Below, piece after piece: positions 46,058 through 47,274 of a DNA stretch of 47,274 nucleotides (position 1 is its first letter; each line of letters opens with the position of its first letter). The DNA lies in NCBI GenBank assembly GCA_018001695.1, contig JAGNHN010000028.1, positions 1-47,274 on the forward strand, in the 5' to 3' direction. Position numbers and translations under genes: made by a program. Below the pieces are notes generated by a model, which was not told the DNA's origin, made no database searches, and saw only the letters and a program-made list of their open reading frames with translations. Source of the stretch: Lentimicrobiaceae bacterium (GTDB taxonomy: Bacteria > Bacteroidota > Bacteroidia > Bacteroidales > JAGNHN01).

Positions 46058-47128
46058 ATGACAAACTGGGGGTTAGCGGAATTGCCACTAACGATTGATT
46101 TGGAAACTAAGAGGGTATTAAAAGCTTTACCTGGAGCACATGCTGCCTTAGCTGAGTTAAAAGGAATTGCATCGACAATCCCCAATCAAAATATCTTGAT
46201 AAACACACTTGGATTACAAGAAGCCAAGGATAGCTCCGCGATTGAGAATATTATTACAACGCATGATGATTTATACAAGTCTGAATTGAATCTCGGCGCT
46301 TTTAAATCGCTTCAGGCGAAGGAGGTTCAGAACTATATTTCTGCGCTAAAAAAAGGATTTGAACTCATTACAGATACTGGACTGCTTACAAACAACAGCA
46401 TACTCCAAATCAAGGAAGTACTGGAGGATAATAAAGCTGGATTTAGAAAATTGCCGGGTACTGCCTTGAAAAATGCTGCTACTGGCGATACCATATACAC
46501 GCCTCCCCAGGACTATAATGAAATAATCAGGTTAATGTCGAATCTCGAGCGATACATAAATGATGCAGAGATGCAAGATTGTGACCCATTAATCAAAATG
46601 GCCATTATTCATTTTCAATTTGAGAGCATTCACCCGTTTTATGACGGAAATGGCAGGACTGGCAGGATAATAAACATATTATATTTAATTTTAGAAAAAC
46701 TTCAATCATTACCAATTCTATATTTGAGCAATTATATAATTAAGCACAAGCCTGATTATTACAGATTTTTACAAAATGTACGAGATCAAAATTTATGGGA
46801 GGATTGGCTGATATTTATGATAAAGGGAGTTGAACAAACTGCAAAAGAGACAATAGAACTGATTAATAAAATAAAAGAGTTAATGCTTGATTATAAGCAC
46901 CGACTGCGCCATAATTACAAATTTTACAGTCAAGATTTGCTCAATAATCTATTCAAACATCCCTATACAAAAATTGAATTTGTTGTAAATGATTTGGGAG
47001 TATCGAGAATAACAGCTGCCAACTACTTAAATAAACTGGCAGACGATAAAATGCTGCAAAAGCATAAATTGGGAACTGGAAATTATTACATTAACCATGA
47101 GTTATTTAACTTATTGACAAAGAGATAA
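46058..47128 (+). CDS. Fic-family protein with C-terminal winged helix
   Basis: A 356-residue protein. The N-terminal Fic_N region is followed by an inhibitory helix motif SSAIEN (59-64, E63), the class II arrangement in which a glutamate blocks productive ATP binding. The active-site motif HPFYDGNGRTGR (192-203) is complete, so it should transfer AMP to a hydroxyl of a target protein. The last 80 residues look like a winged helix (LGVSRITAANYLNKL). Such proteins are common in accessory regions; targets are usually unknown. The gene is much AT-richer than its neighbours and is followed by a transposase-like start, which fits horizontal transfer. Confidence 0.92.
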   Translation: MTNWGLAELPLTIDLETKRVLKALPGAHAALAELKGIASTIPNQNILINTLGLQEAKDSSAIENIITTHDDLYKSELNLGAFKSLQAKEVQNYISALKKGFELITDTGLLTNNSILQIKEVLEDNKAGFRKLPGTALKNAATGDTIYTPPQDYNEIIRLMSNLERYINDAEMQDCDPLIKMAIIHFQFESIHPFYDGNGRTGRIINILYLILEKLQSLPILYLSNYIIKHKPDYYRFLQNVRDQNLWEDWLIFMIKGVEQTAKETIELINKIKELMLDYKHRLRHNYKFYSQDLLNNLFKHPYTKIEFVVNDLGVSRITAANYLNKLADDKMLQKHKLGTGNYYINHELFNLLTKR

Positions 47129-47201
47129 AAATGCACTACGGCGATCACTGTCGGTGCCTGAAATATATTGACCGTTTTGCGGATCAAAAAAGCAAAAAGA
47201 A

Positions 47202-47274
47202 ATGGCAAAACGTGATCAGTTTACTCTAACATTAGCCGAACGTCGCCGGCGAAGTTTCAGCGACACCTTCAAAC
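47202..47274 (+). CDS. Probable transposase (IS3 OrfA-like), 5' fragment
   Basis: An ATG at 47202 opens a frame that runs off the window with 24 codons visible. The segment AERRRRSFSDTFK resembles the N terminus of helix-turn-helix OrfA proteins of IS3-type elements in Bacteroidota. The frame is too short for a firm family call, and no terminal inverted repeat could be identified in the 70 bp upstream. Confidence 0.5.
   Translation, partial: MAKRDQFTLTLAERRRRSFSDTFK

Overview
The window is a piece of a Bacteroidota chromosome, most likely Bacteroidales or a close relative. The evidence is a GldF/GldG pair, a TamL-type Omp85 lipoprotein, a secreted protein with a type B type IX secretion (T9SS) tail, an archaeal/eukaryal-type prolyl-tRNA synthetase, and repeated matches to the Bacteroidota -7 promoter box TAnnTTTG upstream of genes. 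Two of these boxes also have a well-spaced ATTG 19 nt upstream. The genus cannot be fixed from sequence alone. Most genes are intact and moderately GC-rich. The two edges (about 1-1850 and 45.9-47.3 kb) are clearly AT-richer and look acquired.

Layout. (1) 1-1.8 kb: an AT-rich gene for a secreted protein with two dockerin-type calcium loops and a probable Cys/His hydrolase-like domain. (2) 1.8-4.7 kb: a gene-poor patch with several palindromes, then an elongation factor G gene bracketed by two copies of a REP-like palindromic element and followed by a 74-bp tandem duplication of its own 3' end. (3) 4.7-9.8 kb: a large minus-strand protein with GAF-like, receiver and PEP/pyruvate-binding ATP-grasp modules, then NADP-type glutamate dehydrogenase. 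(4) 9.9-24.8 kb: fourteen minus-strand genes in one tightly packed array. It starts with gldF, gldG and a DUF4340 gene and continues without a break into a surface-polysaccharide locus: two sugar epimerases, acetyltransferase, DegT aminotransferase, Wzx-like flippase, GNAT-like and deacetylase-like proteins, three GT4 glycosyltransferases and an O-antigen ligase/polymerase. Nine of the junctions are short overlaps of 4-8 nt and one is 22 nt.

(5) 24.9-31.1 kb: SAM hydroxide adenosyltransferase, tamL plus a RecD-like helicase, and proS. (6) 31.2-34.8 kb: a Tyr/Trp-rich lipoprotein with thirteen 10-residue repeats and a FadL-like outer-membrane protein, closed by a terminator. (7) 34.9-36.9 kb: zinc-ribbon coiled-coil protein and Nif3-like protein. 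(8) 37.1-41.0 kb: lpxK, purine nucleoside phosphorylase (overlapping lpxK by 62 nt), a thioredoxin-fold lipoprotein and an LpxH-type phosphatase. (9) 41.0-45.7 kb: gapA, a 962-residue T9SS-exported adhesin-like protein and a TetR regulator. (10) 45.7-47.3 kb: a GC-rich non-coding block, a Fic-family AMP-transferase gene with a palindrome in its leader, and the first codons of what looks like a transposase.

Themes. Much of the window serves the cell envelope: lipid A synthesis (lpxK, lpxH), O-antigen-like polysaccharide assembly, outer-membrane biogenesis (tamL), and secreted or surface proteins. The most interesting items for follow-up are the fusion of the gld genes to the polysaccharide operon, the receiver/ATP-grasp protein that lacks the rest of a PEP synthase, the REP-like elements with a compensatory base change, and the dockerin-hydrolase at the left edge. 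No rRNA, confident tRNA or CRISPR array was seen. I did not find one locus that I can confidently call a wholly new system.
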